Shown: one piece after another, positions 62,380-64,000 of the stretch | Layout of the letters: the number at the start of each line of letters is the position of its first letter | Position numbering within the stretch: the first letter of the stretch is position 1 | Assembly (NCBI GenBank): GCA_016707525.1 | Contig: JADJHP010000012.1 | Coordinates: 62,001-126,000, forward strand | Length of the DNA stretch: 64,000 nt | Reading direction: 5' to 3' | Origin: Ignavibacteriota bacterium | GTDB taxonomy: Bacteria > Bacteroidota > Ignavibacteria > UBA10030 > UBA6906 | Notes under the pieces: generated by a model | Seen by the model: the letters and a program-made list of their open reading frames with translations, nothing else | The model's database searches: none | What the model was told of the DNA's origin: nothing | Made by a program: the position numbers and the translations under genes

Positions 62380-63867
62380 ATGCTACGTTGGGCCGGACTT
62401 GAGCGATCCGTGATCGCGCTTGTTGTCAGCGCATGTGCCGGGATGCTGGGGTATGCCGGGTTGCGCGGGGTGGGCATGTCCGCTGTTGTTGCTGTGACAG
62501 CAGTGCTGGTCATCGGCCTGCCTGCCGCGTGCTGGCTTGCGCTCCGGCTGCCGGCGGAACTCGATGGTATGCGTCGAACGAAGATCCCCCTTGCACTCAT
62601 CTGGTCCCTCGTTGCACTCTATGCCCTCGTTCAGACCGGATGCCTCACAACGTTCATGGTGGATCCGGACTCGAGCCAGAATTCCATGGATCCTGGCGAC
62701 CCGTGGCTGGTCCACCACTGTTGCCTCACCGCATACACAGAAGGTGCACGCTTCGCATCCGAAGGGCGACCGAATGTGTACAGCGAAGAACTCTACGCCA
62801 ACAGGCGGGTGGATTCCTTCAGCGTCGACCTCTACCACTATCCTCCGACCTTTCTGCTTCTCCCTATGGCGGTGCACGTGGTCGCCGACGAAGGCTTTCG
62901 CGCCGAACGTGCGGTCTGGTTCTCGGCAAGCGGGCTCACACTCATGTTGGCGATGGGGCTGATCGCTTTCCGTGTCGAAAGGAAGGGGAGGCTCCGCTTG
63001 ATCGGTATGGCGCCGCTCATCTGGTGCTCGATGCCGGTCCTCGTCGGCCTGCAAATGTCCAACGTGCAGATCCTTGTCTTCGCTACGGCGGCCCTGTCTC
63101 TCGTCCTCTTCTCGGGCCGAACTCCCGCCGGAGCCGTGGCTCTCGCGGCCACCATGGTCGCGAAGATCTTCCCGGGAATGATCTTCATCTATCTGATCTC
63201 GCGCAGGAAGTGGCGTGAAGTGGTGTGGACGCTCGGCGCCGGGATCGCGATGACCATCCTCGCCTGGATCGTCGTGGGTCCGGCATCGTTCGAATCCTTC
63301 TTCAGCTATCAGCTCCCGCGCCTTTCGAGCGGAGAAGCGTTCGCCCGTCCCTTTGCCCGCGAATTCGCCGTCGCGCGGAACATGGCGCCCTTCGGGATCC
63401 CGTTGAAACTGGCGGCACTGGGCGTCCCGGGAATGACGTTGGGTGTTGGCCGGATCGTTTCAATGATCTATCTCGCGTGCATCATCGGACTGGCAGTCTG
63501 GGCGGGACGGCGTCAACCCCGATCGGGCACGGAGGCTGCATCTGTCTGGCTTGCGCTTGTGAGCCTCGGGACACTGGCGAGCCCGTTCGCACCCGGACAG
63601 TATGTTCTGGTGTCGCTCGTGTGGCTGGTGTGCTTGGACCATGAGCGCTTCCGACCGCTGTTTGCTGTCATCGTCTGGCTTCTCGTGAGTGCGCCATTCC
63701 TGGTCTCGCGCGAAGCTCCGGTTCTCATCCAGGTGCTTACGAGTCTGCCCTCTCAGGTGCTTGCACTCGGTGTGCCCGCCTGGGTGCTGTGGAAATCGGG
63801 CAGTGCGCGCGAGGGAGAGGTGATGCAGGCGGAAGTGTCACCCCTGGCCCTCAGGCGAGCCGGGTAA
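62380..63867 (+). CDS. GT87-family (DUF2029) polyprenol-phosphate mannosyltransferase-like membrane protein
   Basis: 495 residues with about ten hydrophobic segments. The family pattern is visible: a luminal loop with acidic and aromatic residues (DSFSVDLYHYPPTFLLLPMAVHV), then GLQMSNVQILVFATAALSLVLFSGRTPAGAVALAATMVAKIFPGMIFIYLISRRKWREV, and the late NMAPFG / GTLASPFAPGQYVLVSL segments. Family members are GT-C glycosyltransferases that use lipid-linked sugars. Acceptor unknown. It seems not to be in an operon. Confidence 0.78.
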   Translation: MLRWAGLERSVIALVVSACAGMLGYAGLRGVGMSAVVAVTAVLVIGLPAACWLALRLPAELDGMRRTKIPLALIWSLVALYALVQTGCLTTFMVDPDSSQNSMDPGDPWLVHHCCLTAYTEGARFASEGRPNVYSEELYANRRVDSFSVDLYHYPPTFLLLPMAVHVVADEGFRAERAVWFSASGLTLMLAMGLIAFRVERKGRLRLIGMAPLIWCSMPVLVGLQMSNVQILVFATAALSLVLFSGRTPAGAVALAATMVAKIFPGMIFIYLISRRKWREVVWTLGAGIAMTILAWIVVGPASFESFFSYQLPRLSSGEAFARPFAREFAVARNMAPFGIPLKLAALGVPGMTLGVGRIVSMIYLACIIGLAVWAGRRQPRSGTEAASVWLALVSLGTLASPFAPGQYVLVSLVWLVCLDHERFRPLFAVIVWLLVSAPFLVSREAPVLIQVLTSLPSQVLALGVPAWVLWKSGSAREGEVMQAEVSPLALRRAG

Positions 63868-64000
63868 CAAGGGGAAGCACCTGCGTCGGGCTTCCGCAAA
63901 GCAGCCGGTGAAGAGTTGCGGAGCATCGCCCATGCCGGGGCGGATGCAGTGCAGGAGTTAGCTCCTCATTCATCCCAAGGTGCGATTCATGCAAGCCAGG
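63868..64000. other. Window end, no gene recognised
   Basis: 133 bp after the last gene; nothing recognisable. The sequence may be the 5' region of a gene outside the window. Confidence 0.4.

Noticed and set aside
61641..62600. A 319-residue Fur protein
   Set aside because: Everything upstream of about 62123 is unlike a protein and lies opposite or upstream of the GT87 gene; Fur-family proteins have 140-160 residues.
1..64000. rRNA, tRNA, CRISPR array, prophage, complete IS or riboswitch
   Set aside because: None was recognised on reading the window; spaced repeats, cloverleaf-like sequence or transposase/integrase motifs were not seen apart from the two short repeats at 38111.

Overview
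The window looks like a GC-rich chromosome segment from a Bacteroidota/Ignavibacteria-type bacterium. Nine secreted proteins end in a type IX secretion (T9SS) type A sorting domain with the N(Y/F)PNPFNPS/T signature typical of Ignavibacteria, Kapabacteria and related lineages. There are also TonB receptors paired with DUF4249 lipoproteins, SusC-like plug-domain proteins and several lipoproteins. No rRNA, tRNA, CRISPR array, phage or complete insertion sequence was seen.

Layout. 1-2143: end of a TonB receptor gene and its DUF4249 lipoprotein. 2210-3683: XRE regulator and a membrane protein. 3961-5747: HEAT-repeat/serine hydrolase fusion (frameshifted). 5822-6826: D-cysteine desulfhydrase-like PLP enzyme. 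6914-11968: two T9SS-exported enzymes (glucose/sorbosone dehydrogenase-like, subtilisin). 12413-13301: class A beta-lactamase (frameshift in its signal peptide). 13441-17815: LacI regulator, DUF1080 hydrolase, Tat-exported Gfo/Idh/MocA oxidoreductase and a GNAT enzyme. 17941-25237: NmrA-like oxidoreductase and three T9SS cargo proteins. 25276-28455: a second DUF4249/TonB receptor pair. 28617-38027: three related T9SS cargo genes, two of them frameshifted, that share a palindromic insert near their 3' ends. 38270-40369: glycosidase-like lipoprotein. 40375-44244: six-gene arsenic-type operon with two thioredoxin-like proteins and CcdA. 44480-45769: SGNH hydrolase. 45799-49352: histidine kinase divergent from a receiver/glutaredoxin-like/TrxR-like fusion and a small protein. 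49429-51950: membrane protein, winged-helix regulator and DUF4173 protein with matching operators. 52023-53406: GH18 chitinase (frameshifted). 53992-55563: B12/radical SAM protein. 56247-59195: MntR divergent from a TonB receptor. 59355-62093: KatG and a Fur/PerR regulator. 62380-63867: GT87-like membrane protein.

The genes suggest a heterotroph that exports hydrolases and oxidoreductases through T9SS, takes up ligands through TonB receptors, degrades sugars by a 3-keto-glycoside type route, and has metal and peroxide defence (ars, mntR, katG, Fur-family). The most interesting signals are: the cysteine-free receiver/TrxR fusion beside a cyclic-nucleotide-domain kinase; the twin operators of the winged-helix operon; a 51-bp palindromic in-frame insert shared by T9SS cargo genes; and an MntR box beside a TonB receptor gene.

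Caution: at least seven genes carry one or more single-base frameshifts, several in short homopolymers. In four of them the base count is exactly what one or two indels in an intact gene would give. Residual sequencing or assembly indels are therefore likely, and the interrupted genes should not be taken as true pseudogenes without read support.
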